The notes under the pieces were generated by a model. That model saw nothing but the letters and a program-made list of their open reading frames with translations, searched no databases and was not told the origin of the DNA. Shown here one piece after another: positions 26,944 through 35,721 of a stretch of DNA of 64,000 nucleotides; position 1 is the stretch's first letter; each line of letters opens with the position of its first letter. Source of the DNA: Intrasporangium oryzae NRRL B-24470 (GTDB taxonomy: Bacteria; Actinomycetota; Actinomycetes; Actinomycetales; Dermatophilaceae); the NCBI RefSeq assembly GCF_000576595.1, contig NZ_AWSA01000015.1, positions 34,635 to 98,634 of the forward strand, in the 5' to 3' direction. Position numbers and translations under genes: made by a program.

Positions 26944-27489
26944 GTGGGCAGGCCCCTCGTGACCTCCGAGCGCGTGCTCCGGGTCGGCGTGACCGGCCAC
27001 CGCTCGTTCACGGGGGTCGACGCGGCGGCGGCGTGCCTGAGGAAGGGTCTTCGTCGCCTGCTCGCGCTCACGCGCAGCGTCGGAGGCGAGGGCGACGGCG
27101 CCGGGACCCGGATCGAGCTCGTCTCGTCCCTCGCCGAGGGCGCAGACCGCCTCGTCGCCCGTGAGGTGCTGGCCCTGCCGGGCACGACGCTGTCCGTGGT
27201 GCTTCCAGTCCCCGTCGAGGACTACGAGGGGGACTTCGAGACGGAGGAGTCGCGCTCCGAGTTCGAGCGGTTGCTGGCCCGGGCCGACGCTGTGGAGGTG
27301 ATGCCGCCCGCTGCGTCGCGGGACACGGCATACGTGGCTCAGGGACGCTGGGTCGTCGACCACAGCGACGTCCTCGTCGCGGTCTGGGACGGCCGGCCGG
27401 CACGCGGGCCGGGCGGCACAGGCAAGATCGTCGCCTACGCCGCGGCCAACGGCGTGCCGTTGCTGTGGGTCGAGGTGGAGCGGACCTGA
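26944..27489 (+). CDS. SLOG-superfamily nucleotide-binding protein
   Basis: A 181-residue single-domain protein. It shows SLOG/LOG-like features: V-G-V-T-G-H-R near residues 14-20 after the first strand, S-L-A-E-G-A-D-R-L-V-A near 65-75, and P-G-G-T-G-K-I near 157-163 where LOG and DprA relatives have the phosphate-binding P-G-G-x-G-T. These proteins bind or process nucleotides; in conflict operons they are thought to sense or make nucleotide signals. The start was set at the GTG at 26944 because GGAG lies 8 bp upstream; GTG 26959 is possible. It is 16 bp after the AAA-RyR gene. Confidence 0.75.
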   Translation: MGRPLVTSERVLRVGVTGHRSFTGVDAAAACLRKGLRRLLALTRSVGGEGDGAGTRIELVSSLAEGADRLVAREVLALPGTTLSVVLPVPVEDYEGDFETEESRSEFERLLARADAVEVMPPAASRDTAYVAQGRWVVDHSDVLVAVWDGRPARGPGGTGKIVAYAAANGVPLLWVEVERT

Positions 27490-27500
27490 CCCTGCGTGTG

Positions 27501-27515
27501 ACCCCGTCGCGGGGT
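27501..27515 (+). terminator. Short hairpin after the SLOG gene
   Basis: ACCCCG-TCG-CGGGGT, six perfect pairs, 12 bp past the SLOG stop. It could end or attenuate the cassette transcript before the RNase J unit. No U tract is seen. Confidence 0.35.
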
Positions 27516-27622
27516 GCTGCGCTCGAGCACAGGCCGACCCGCTCGGTCGGGCCACGCGCCAGCCGGCATGCCGCTGGGCCAGACTGGGCTGCAGGACCCC
27601 CCGAACCACCGAAGGACATGCC

Positions 27623-27760
27623 ATGTCGAGCGTTGCCCAGCCCAGCCCACAGTCCAGCCCACAGTCCAGCCCACAGTCAAGCCCGCAGTCCAACCCACAG
27701 TCCAAACCGCAGTCCAAACCCCAGTCGAGCCCCCACGTCGAACGGGAGGGCGGGCGATGA
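27623..27760 (+). CDS. 45-residue Pro-Gln-Ser repeat peptide coupled to RNase J
   Basis: A small frame with ATG at 27623 preceded by a strong GAAGGA (27611-27616, 6-nt spacing) and a TGA that overlaps the RNase J start as ATGA (27757-27760). After M-S-S-V-A-Q it consists of seven P-Q-S-x tetrapeptides and ends V-E-R-E-G-G-R. Nothing in its sequence suggests an enzyme. It may be a leader peptide for translational coupling, or the disordered N-terminal extension of RNase J after a lost frame. Not recognised as a known family. Confidence 0.5.
   Translation: MSSVAQPSPQSSPQSSPQSSPQSNPQSKPQSKPQSSPHVEREGGR
27647..27730 (+). repeat. Seven 12-bp tandem repeats upstream of RNase J
   Basis: Seven degenerate 12-bp units, consensus CCACAGTCCAGC, in frame with the 45-residue small frame and encoding P-Q-S-x. 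Copy number changes keep all frames. Confidence 0.85.
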
Positions 27761-29448
27761 GCCGCCGCGGTCAGCGCCGCAAGCCGGGCCTGCCCGCCCT
27801 GCCGCCCGACGGGCTGCGGGTCGTGCCGCTCGGCGGTCTCGGCGAGATCGGGCGCAACATGACCGTCTTCGAGCACGCCGGTCGCCTGCTCGTCGTCGAC
27901 TGCGGCGTCCTCTTCCCGGAGGAGCACCAGCCCGGCGTCGACGTCATCCTCCCCGACTTCAGCTGGATCCGGGACCGCCTCGACCAGGTCGACGCGATCG
28001 TGCTCACGCACGGGCACGAGGACCACATCGGCGGCGTCCCCTACCTGCTCCGGGAGCGGCCCGACATCCCGCTCGTCGGCTCCCGGCTCACCCTTGCGTT
28101 CATCGAGGCCAAGCTGAAGGAGCACCGGATCACCCCGAGGCTGGTCGAGGTCCGCGAGGGCGACCGGCGCACGCTCGGCCCGTTCGACTGCGAGTTCGTC
28201 GCCGTCAACCACTCCATCCCCGACGGCCTCGCGGTGGCCATCCGCACGCAGGCCGGGCTCGTCCTGCACACCGGCGACTTCAAGATGGACCAGTTCCCCC
28301 TCGACGGACGGGTGACCGACCTTCGTGCCTTCGCCCGGCTCGGCGAGGAGGGCGTGGACCTCTTCCTCGTCGACTCCACCAACGCCGAGGTCCCCGGGTT
28401 CATGATCTCCGAGGGCGACCTCTCCCCCGCCATCGAGACGGTGTTCCGGACCACGCCGGGACGGGTGATCGTCTCGAGCTTCGCCAGCCACGTCCACCGG
28501 ATCCAGCAGGTGCTCGACGCGGCCCACCAGCACGGCCGCAAGGTCGCGTTCGTCGGCCGGTCGATGGTCCGCAACATGGGCATCGCCCGCGACCTCGGCT
28601 ACCTCACCATCCCCGACGGTCTCGTCGTCGAGGACCTCAAGAAGCTCGAGCGCCTCCCCGCGAACCAGATCGCCATCGTCGCCACCGGATCGCAGGGCGA
28701 GCCCCTCGCGGCCCTCGCGCGGATGGCCAACCGTGACCATCCGATCCGGGTGACCGAGGGCGACACCGTCCTCATGGCCAGCTCACTCATCCCCGGCAAC
28801 GAGAACGCGATCTACCGCGTCATCAACGAGCTGACGCGATGGGGCGCGAACGTCGTCCACAAGGGCAACGCCAAGGTCCACGTCTCGGGGCACGCGAGCG
28901 CCGGCGAGCTCGCCTACTGCTACAACATCATCCGGCCACGCCACGTCATGCCCGTCCACGGCGAGTGGCGTCACCTGCGCGCCAACGCCGACATCGCCAT
29001 CCGGACCGGGCTCGACCCCGAGCGGGCCGTCATCGCCGAGGACGGCTCCGTCATCGACCTCGTGAAGGGCCGCGCGACGATCACCGGGAGCGTCCCGGCC
29101 GGGCTCGTCTTCGTCGACGGCGCGACCGTCGGCGGCGCCACCGAGGAGCACCTGCACGTGCGCCGCACCCTCGCCGAGGAGGGCGTCCTCACCATCGTGT
29201 GCCTCGTCGACCCCGACACCGGCAGGCTGACCGAACCCCCCGACTACCTCGCCCACGGTTTCGAGCACGGCGCCATGGACTTCGAGGCCGCGACCCCCGC
29301 GATCCAGAAGGCGCTGACGAAGGCGTCGAAGGAGGGGATCGACGACATCGAGCAGGTCGAGGAGCTCGTCCGCAACGCCGCGTCGACCTGGGCCCACCGC
29401 ACCCACCGCCGCAGCCCGCTCATCATCCCCGTCATCGTCGACGCCTGA
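27757..29448 (+). CDS. rnj: Ribonuclease J
   Basis: A 563-residue metallo-beta-lactamase/beta-CASP ribonuclease with 5'-3' exonuclease and endonuclease activity on RNA. The zinc motif T-H-G-H-E-D-H spans 84-90 (H85, H87, D89, H90), followed by H-T-G-D-F near 173, S-F-A-S-H-V-H-R in the beta-CASP part, and H-V-S-G-H-A-S-A-G-E-L in motif C. Length and motif order fit the family. The ATG at 27757 has GGAGG upstream and overlaps the small peptide stop. It lies directly after the TIR/RyR/SLOG cassette; whether it belongs to it or is the housekeeping copy cannot be told from here. Confidence 0.92.
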   Translation: MSRRGQRRKPGLPALPPDGLRVVPLGGLGEIGRNMTVFEHAGRLLVVDCGVLFPEEHQPGVDVILPDFSWIRDRLDQVDAIVLTHGHEDHIGGVPYLLRERPDIPLVGSRLTLAFIEAKLKEHRITPRLVEVREGDRRTLGPFDCEFVAVNHSIPDGLAVAIRTQAGLVLHTGDFKMDQFPLDGRVTDLRAFARLGEEGVDLFLVDSTNAEVPGFMISEGDLSPAIETVFRTTPGRVIVSSFASHVHRIQQVLDAAHQHGRKVAFVGRSMVRNMGIARDLGYLTIPDGLVVEDLKKLERLPANQIAIVATGSQGEPLAALARMANRDHPIRVTEGDTVLMASSLIPGNENAIYRVINELTRWGANVVHKGNAKVHVSGHASAGELAYCYNIIRPRHVMPVHGEWRHLRANADIAIRTGLDPERAVIAEDGSVIDLVKGRATITGSVPAGLVFVDGATVGGATEEHLHVRRTLAEEGVLTIVCLVDPDTGRLTEPPDYLAHGFEHGAMDFEAATPAIQKALTKASKEGIDDIEQVEELVRNAASTWAHRTHRRSPLIIPVIVDA

Positions 29449-29469
29449 CCGCGCGACCCCCTGGGACCC

Positions 29470-29508
29470 CGCCCAGCGGCATACGGCACGGTCGTATGCC
29501 GCTTGGCG
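29470..29508. terminator. GTATGCCG-pair hairpin after RNase J
   Basis: Arms of 16 bases (29470-29485 and 29493-29508) with one mismatch and a 7-base loop, formed by an inverted pair of CGGCATAC / GTATGCCG words. It begins 22 bp after the RNase J stop. Confidence 0.7.
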
Positions 29509-29619
29509 TGGACCGGCGCGAAGACGGCCTCCCCGGGCACCGGGCCGAAAGTCCCTGTCGTGGCGTACGGCGGGGCGTACGGTCGAGGGAGAGGTCTGCC
29601 AGGACGAAGGGGGTCCGCC

Positions 29620-31224
29620 ATGAGGTCTCGTCACGTGGTCGCACTCGTCATCGGGTGCCTGATCGCCCTCCCGGGGATCGGGATGCTCATCGGGGGCGCC
29701 GTCCTCGGGGCGGTCTACACCTTCGGCAGAGATGACGCGGGGTACTTCACCACGACCCAGAACTTCCAGACGAACACGGTGGCGGTCACGGTCGAGGACG
29801 TCCTCGTCAACATCGACCCCGTCTCGCAACGCTGGGTGACCGACCGCCTCGGCATCGACGCGAGGATCCGCGTGACGCCCACCGACCCGCAGAAGGCGAT
29901 CTTCATCGGGATCGCCCCGGGGCAGTCCGTCGACGCCTACCTCGCCGGCACGGCCCACGACCAGGTCACGCGCGTGGTCCAGGGGGTGCCGCGGTACGAC
30001 CGGACGGTCGGCGGCTCGACCATCGCCCCGCCGACCGACCAGACCTTCTGGGTCGCGAAGGACTCCGGCACGGGGACGCGCGAGGTCACCTGGCAGCTCG
30101 CCTCGGGGCGTTGGGCCCTCGTGCTGATGAACGCCGACGGCTCCCCCGGTGTGGCGGCCTCGGCGCAGCTCTCCGCGCACGCCGACTTCCTGCTGCCGCT
30201 CGCCTGGACCCTCATCGGGATCGGCCTGCTGCTCACCCTGCTTGCGGCCCTGCTCATCACGTATGCCGTGCGGCACCGTGAGCCGGGCGGCCCCGGTGGC
30301 GTCGGGCCCGGCTATCCCGCCCCGGCCGTCGTCGGGACCGACGTGACGGGCGCTGCGGCCCCGGTCGGCGCGGCCCCCTTCGTCATGTCCCCCGGGACCC
30401 CGGTGGTCATGACGGCCCGGCTCGACCCCGTCCTGTCCCGCGGGCTGTGGCTCGTCAAGTGGTTCCTCGCGATCCCGCACTTCATCGTGCTGGGCTTCCT
30501 GTGGGCCGCCTTCGGGGTGATCACGTTCATCGCGTGGTTCGCGATCCTCTTCACCGGCGAGTACCCACGCGGGCTCTTCGACTTCAACGTGGGCGTGATG
30601 CGCTGGTCCTGGCGCGTCTCGTACTACTGCGGCCCCGGCGGCCTCGGGACCGACCGCTACCCGGCCTTCAGCCTCGACCCGCAGCCCGACGACGTCGTCA
30701 CGTTCGACGTGGTCTACCCGGGTCCGCTGTCGCGAGGGCTGATCTTCGTCAAGTGGCTCCTCGCCTTCCCGCACCTGATCATCACCGGTCTGCTCGTCGG
30801 CAACGGCTGGCGCTGGACGAACGAGTCCGTGCAGAACGGCTGGGACACCCAGTGGGGCGGCTTCGGCATCCTCGGCATCCTCGTCGTCATCGCGGGGATC
30901 ATCCTGCTCTTCTCCGGGGAGTACCCGCGGGGCCTCTTCGACCTCGTCATCGGCCTCAACCGGTGGGTCTACCGGGTCGCCGCCTACGTCATGCTGATGA
31001 CCGACGAGTACCCGCCCTTCCGGCTCGACGGGGGCGAGACGGAGCGGCCGGCGGTGCCGCCGGGCCCACCCCCGCAGGGACCGGCCACGCAGCTGCCGCC
31101 ACCGCAGGGTCCGCCGGTTCAGGCCCCGCCGCCACCGCCCGCGATGTCGACACCGGGCTCCGTCTCCCAGCCACCGGCGGCCCCGGCCACGGGAGAGGCA
31201 CCCGTCCCGCCACCACCCGGATGA
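29620..31224 (+). CDS. DUF4389 membrane protein, two DUF4389 units
   Basis: A 534-residue integral membrane protein starting at the ATG at 29620 (AAGGGGG upstream). Helix 1 (about 6-33) is followed by an extracytoplasmic region (34-190) with several W residues, then a helix (192-215). Two DUF4389 units follow (about 270-370 and 375-465), each with the S-R-G-L-x-x-V-K-W-x-L-A-x-P-H motif, two or more helices and a G-E-Y-P-R-G-L-F-D signature. The tail (470-534) is Pro-rich and disordered. Function is unknown; no operon partner is evident. Confidence 0.85.
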   Translation: MRSRHVVALVIGCLIALPGIGMLIGGAVLGAVYTFGRDDAGYFTTTQNFQTNTVAVTVEDVLVNIDPVSQRWVTDRLGIDARIRVTPTDPQKAIFIGIAPGQSVDAYLAGTAHDQVTRVVQGVPRYDRTVGGSTIAPPTDQTFWVAKDSGTGTREVTWQLASGRWALVLMNADGSPGVAASAQLSAHADFLLPLAWTLIGIGLLLTLLAALLITYAVRHREPGGPGGVGPGYPAPAVVGTDVTGAAAPVGAAPFVMSPGTPVVMTARLDPVLSRGLWLVKWFLAIPHFIVLGFLWAAFGVITFIAWFAILFTGEYPRGLFDFNVGVMRWSWRVSYYCGPGGLGTDRYPAFSLDPQPDDVVTFDVVYPGPLSRGLIFVKWLLAFPHLIITGLLVGNGWRWTNESVQNGWDTQWGGFGILGILVVIAGIILLFSGEYPRGLFDLVIGLNRWVYRVAAYVMLMTDEYPPFRLDGGETERPAVPPGPPPQGPATQLPPPQGPPVQAPPPPPAMSTPGSVSQPPAAPATGEAPVPPPPG

Positions 31225-31336
31225 GAGGAGCCGCGAACAGCCGGGCAGGGCGACGGTCGCGATCCCTCCGGGCCGGCCCAACGGCATACGACGGTTGGAG
31301 CTCCGAAGGGACTGCGCTGCAAGAAGACTCGACGTT

Positions 31337-31361
31337 CACGGGATGACGTGGTCATCCCGTG
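31337..31361. terminator. Perfect hairpin between convergent genes
   Basis: CACGGGATGAC-GTG-GTCATCCCGTG, 11 perfect pairs with a 3-base loop, between the DUF4389 gene (ends 31224) and the HAD gene (ends 31389, minus). It can serve both. Confidence 0.75.
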
Positions 31362-31388
31362 GCGGCGTTCCCCCGCTCCCGGGTGGCG

Positions 31389-32168
31389 TCAGCGACTGGT
31401 CCACCACCTGGGCAGGTCGGCGATGGAGTCGAGGACGGCCGCGGACGTGACGTCACCCCGGAGGTCGGCCGGTGCGAACTTCCCGGTGCGAACGAGGACG
31501 CCCGTCAGACCGGCCCGCTGGGCGCCCTCGACGTCCGTCCGGATGTCGTCACCGACCATGACGACCTCGTCCGCGGCCAGGTCCAGGGCCTCCACCGCGG
31601 TGGCGTAGAAGGCCGGGTCCGGCTTCCCGAGGACCACGGCGGTCGCGCCGGCGGCATACTCCAGCGCCCGCACGTAGGCACCCGCGTCGAGCCGGAGCCC
31701 GTCCTCGGCACGCCAGTAGCGGGTCAGCCCGAGCGCGACCAGCGGTGGGCGAGGCTCGGCCATCAGCAGCCGGAACGCCCGGTTGAGCGTGGCGAAGTCC
31801 CACCCCGCGCCGAGGTCACCGACGACCACCGCCTCCGCGCCCTCCTCGGCCTCCTCCGGGAGGGAGTCCAGGTGGGCGAACTCCGCTGCCGTGACGCGGG
31901 GCACGAACAGGGCCGGACGACCGATGTGGTGCTGTCGCAGCCAGGCCGCCGCGGCGACGGGCGGGGTCAGGATCTGGTGGGGGGTGGCCGGAATGCCGAG
32001 GCTGCCCAGCTTGTCGGCGATCGCCTCGCGTGGGCGGGACGTGGTGTTGGTCAGGTAGAGGTGCGGGATGCCCTGGTGGTCCAGCCAGCTCACGGTCGCG
32101 GCCGCACCGGCGACCGGCGCGTCGCCGACGTAGACCACGCCGTCGAGATCGAGCAGGACTCCGCGCAC
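31389..32168 (-). CDS. HAD-superfamily subfamily IIA phosphatase (LHPP/NagD-like)
   Basis: A 259-residue hydrolase. The catalytic D-L-D motif is at residues 7-9 near the GTG start at 32168, the G-K-P-D-P-A-F-Y segment near 195 and the metal-binding V-G-D-D-I-R-T-D-V-E-G-A near 218 complete a C2-cap HAD phosphatase. Relatives include NagD and the phospholysine/phosphohistidine phosphatase group. The in-frame upstream extension is not needed. It is monocistronic by position, ending against the DUF4389 gene. Confidence 0.87.
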   Translation of the reverse strand: MRGVLLDLDGVVYVGDAPVAGAAATVSWLDHQGIPHLYLTNTTSRPREAIADKLGSLGIPATPHQILTPPVAAAAWLRQHHIGRPALFVPRVTAAEFAHLDSLPEEAEEGAEAVVVGDLGAGWDFATLNRAFRLLMAEPRPPLVALGLTRYWRAEDGLRLDAGAYVRALEYAAGATAVVLGKPDPAFYATAVEALDLAADEVVMVGDDIRTDVEGAQRAGLTGVLVRTGKFAPADLRGDVTSAAVLDSIADLPRWWTSR

Positions 32169-32240
32169 GTCTCCATGATGCCGCCGGGCAGTGCAAACCG
32201 AGAGAGCAGAGGCTGCCGTTCGGTCCCGAGGCCGCTGTTC

Positions 32241-32312
32241 GGCACAGAGGCTGCGCTTCGGTACAGGAGCGGCGGGGGCCACGGCCGTCCTTGCACCAAA
32301 GCGCAGCGCGTC
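32241..32312. repeat. Dispersed palindromic repeat, copy 1
   Basis: About 70 bp with inverted ends GCTGCGCTT (32250-32258) and AAGCGCAGC (32299-32307). A second copy in the same orientation at 36771-36841 shares the arms and internal CAGGAGC, GGGCC and GTCC blocks. It lies between the HAD gene and the HTH regulator. Confidence 0.7.
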
Positions 32313-32317
32313 GGCGG

Positions 32318-33193
32318 CTACGACGGCGAGCTGAGCTCCTCGGCCAGCGTGGTCGCCCCCCAGCTCGCGAGCAGGGCGAGCGAGTCCTTCGTCGGGGTGT
32401 CGGGTTCGGCGGTGTACACGAGCATGGTCAGCCCCGGCGCCGACGTGACGTCGAGCGCCTCATAGGTGAGGTCCAGGTTGCCGACGACGGGATGGTGGAG
32501 GCGCTTGCGCCCGGTGCGGTGGAAGAGCACGTCGTGCGCCGCCCATCGGGTCCGGAAGTCCTCGCTCCGCGTCGACAGCTCACCGACGAGGTCCGTCAGC
32601 CCCCGGTCGAAGGGGTTGCGCCCGGCCTCGGCCCGCAGCACCGCGACCATGTCGCTGGCCGTCCGGTCCCAGTCGCCGTAGAACTCGCGCGCCCGAGGGT
32701 CGAGGAAGGTGAACCGGGCCGTGTTGGGACGCTTCACCGACCCGTCGAAGAGCGGCCAGTAGAGGGCGCGGCCGAGCTGGTTGGCCGCCACCACGTCGGC
32801 GCGCCCGTTGCGGATCCACGCCGGCGCTGCGGTCATCGCGTCGAGGACCCGCTGCACGGACGGGCTGACACGGCCGGGCGCGGTGCGACGCCGCCGCGGG
32901 TCACGGCTGCCGGCCGCCCGCGCGAGGTCGTACAGATGGGCCCGCTCGGCCTCATCGAGCTGCAGGGCGCGGGCGAGCGCGTCCAGCACCTCGTCCGAGG
33001 CGCTGCTCAGCTCGCCCCGCTCGAGCCGGGTGTAGTAGTCGACGCTCACGCCGGCGAGCAGCGCCACCTCCTCACGCCGCAGGCCCGGGACCCGCCGCTT
33101 GGTACCGAAGGCGGGCAGCCCCGCCTGCTCGGGGGTGATCCGGGCCCGGCGACTGCTGAGGAACTCTCGGACCTCGCTGCGGTTGGCATTCAC
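32318..33193 (-). CDS. XRE-family regulator with MmyB-like ligand domain
   Basis: A 291-residue regulator, GTG start at 33193. The N-terminal HTH (about 25-85) has the G-L-R-R-E-E-V-A-L-L-A-G-V-S-V-D-Y-Y-T-R-L-E-R-G signature of the MmyB-like family, and residues 110-285 form the PAS-like ligand domain (M-T-A-A-P-A-W-I-R-N, W-D-R-T-A). Such proteins are usually divergent from an oxidoreductase or transporter gene they control; here the MFS gene at 33371 and the redox genes after it are the likely targets. Confidence 0.9.
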   Translation of the reverse strand: MNANRSEVREFLSSRRARITPEQAGLPAFGTKRRVPGLRREEVALLAGVSVDYYTRLERGELSSASDEVLDALARALQLDEAERAHLYDLARAAGSRDPRRRRTAPGRVSPSVQRVLDAMTAAPAWIRNGRADVVAANQLGRALYWPLFDGSVKRPNTARFTFLDPRAREFYGDWDRTASDMVAVLRAEAGRNPFDRGLTDLVGELSTRSEDFRTRWAAHDVLFHRTGRKRLHHPVVGNLDLTYEALDVTSAPGLTMLVYTAEPDTPTKDSLALLASWGATTLAEELSSPS

Positions 33194-33228
33194 CCCTCGA
33201 GAGTAAGGACGTTGGGGCGCCCGCAGGG

Positions 33229-33260
33229 AGGCCCTGCCAGTACCTGTCACGACAGGGCCT
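33229..33260. promoter_or_regulatory. Inverted repeat in regulator/MFS promoter
   Basis: AGGCCCTG (33229-33236) and CAGGGCCT (33253-33260), perfect 8-bp arms 16 bp apart, in the 177-bp divergent region. A plausible operator of the MmyB-like regulator. Confidence 0.5.
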
Positions 33261-33370
33261 GCCCCACCCGGCAGAACGCTGGTGAAGTGGAGGTTGGAAC
33301 GACCGACCACCTCCCGGAGCCACTGGGACAGCCCCAGCACCGGCCCACCTCGTCACCTCGAGAAGGCACC

Positions 33371-34363
33371 GTGACCGACACCCGAACGAACCGGGACCTC
33401 GCCGCCCCCGCCCACCCCACGGCGATCCTCGCCATCATCCTCGTCAGCTACTTCATGATCCTGCTCGACAACTCGATCATCTTCACGGGCCTGCCGACGA
33501 TCGGGGCAGCGATGGACCTGTCCCCGGTCGGCCTCTCCTGGGTCCAGGACGCCTACACGCTCGTCTTCGGCGGCCTGCTCCTGCTCGGCGCCCGGCTCGG
33601 TGACCTCCTGGGGCGTCGGCGGGTGTTCGTCGCCGGGCTCGCCGTCTTCGCGCTCGCGTCGCTCCTCGTGGCCTGCGCGCCCAACGGGGCGTTCCTCATC
33701 GCGGCGCGGGCCCTCCAGGGCGTGCTCGGCTACAGCGCGTTGCAGGCCGGAGTGGCCTTCTTCCCGATGACCGTCGTCAACTTCGTTGTCGCCGTCGCCA
33801 TCCCCCGCCTGACGCGCCGCCTCGGCAACGCCACCCTCCTCGCGGCCGGTGTCCTCCTGACCCTCCTCGGGATGGCGTGGCTCAGCCGCGTCGGAGCCAG
33901 CAGCGACTACCTCACGGCGGTGGCCGCACCGATGATGCTCATCGGCGCCGGTCAGGGCCTGGCCTTCGCGCCGCTGACGTCGGCGGGGATCAGCGGGGTC
34001 CGGCCCGACGACGCCGGCGCCGCGTCGGGCCTCGTGAACACGGCCCACCAGCTCGGGAGCGCGCTCGGCCTCGGCATCCTCGTCGCCGTCGCCGCCACGG
34101 TCTCCGGCTCGACCGACACGGTCGCCGGCCTCGCCGCCCACGTCTCGACCGCCCTCACCGCCGGTTCGGTGCTCCTCGCCCTGGCGCTCGTCGTCACCGT
34201 CGCGCTCGTGCTTCCCTCCGGGGTCACCGAGCACCGCCTGGCCCGGAGCGCCGACAACGGGTACGCCAAGGGCAAGGAACCTGCAGACGAGTGGGCGCCT
34301 GGCTCGGCGGACGAGACCACCCGTCAGTCGGCGAGAACCGCCGCCCTGGCAGACACCCACTGA
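33371..34363 (+). pseudogene. DHA2-type MFS transporter with large internal in-frame deletion
   Basis: A 330-residue frame from the GTG at 33371. The start matches 14-segment DHA2 pumps: helix 1 with L-D-N-S-I-I-F-T-G-L-P near 32-42, motif A region G-D-L-L-G-R-R-R near 77-84 and A-R-A-L-Q-G-V at 112-118. The next residues, L-G-Y-S-A-L-Q-A-G-V-A-F-F-P-M, belong to the second half of such pumps (after helix 8 or so). About 150 residues expected in between, including the motif C region, are missing without frameshift. The product would have fewer helices and is probably not a working antiporter. Confidence 0.7.
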
Positions 34364-35266
<903 letters not shown>

Positions 35267-35297
35267 TCCGTCGGGCGACCCCAGAAAGGAGACCGCC

Positions 35298-35672
35298 ATG
35301 AACGCCTGGACCACCGACACCGCACGCACCGTGACGGCGCCTGAGGAGGTGCACGTCGCCGTCCGGCGGGCCGACGGCACCCTGCGCCGCCCCCGGATCA
35401 TCTGGATCGTCCGGGACGGTGACCGGGTCTTCGTCCGCTCCACCAACGGCCGAGGCGCGGACTGGTTCCGCTCAGCCACGGCGAGCGGCGCCGGACAGAT
35501 CATCGCCCGCGAGACGGCATACGACGTGCTCTTCACCGAGGTCCACGAGGAGTCGGACCTCGCCGCCGCGGACGTCGGCTACCGCACCAAGTACGGCCAC
35601 TACGCGTCGATCGTCGACCACCTCGAGGAGGACGGCCCGCGCGCGGCAACCCTCGAGGTGCACCCTGCCTGA
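35298..35672 (+). CDS. DUF2255 family protein
   Basis: A 124-residue protein preceded by GAAAGGAG. It has a predicted small beta-barrel fold of the flavin-reductase-like kind, with W-I-V-R-D-G-D-R-V-F-V-R-S near 44-56 and N-G-R-G-A-D-W-F-R near 58-67, both typical for DUF2255. Function is unknown. It lies between the aldo/keto reductase (31 bp) and the alcohol dehydrogenase (49 bp) and is probably cotranscribed. Confidence 0.85.
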   Translation: MNAWTTDTARTVTAPEEVHVAVRRADGTLRRPRIIWIVRDGDRVFVRSTNGRGADWFRSATASGAGQIIARETAYDVLFTEVHEESDLAAADVGYRTKYGHYASIVDHLEEDGPRAATLEVHPA

Positions 35673-35721
35673 TCCCACGCGCGTAGACCACCAGCCGAAC
35701 CACAACAGACAGGAACAGCCC

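Noticed and set aside
24876..27185. 769-codon minus-strand frame across the AAA-RyR gene
   Set aside because: Asp/Arg-rich shadow; the plus strand has clear Walker motifs.
27647..27730. Possible CRISPR array or direct-repeat cluster
   Set aside because: Units are 12 bp with no spacers and lie in a reading frame.
29470..29508. tRNA or small RNA gene
   Set aside because: Simple hairpin with no cloverleaf or CCA end; better a terminator.
28783..31287. 834-codon minus-strand frame opposite RNase J and DUF4389
   Set aside because: Compositionally an antisense shadow; covers two strongly supported genes.
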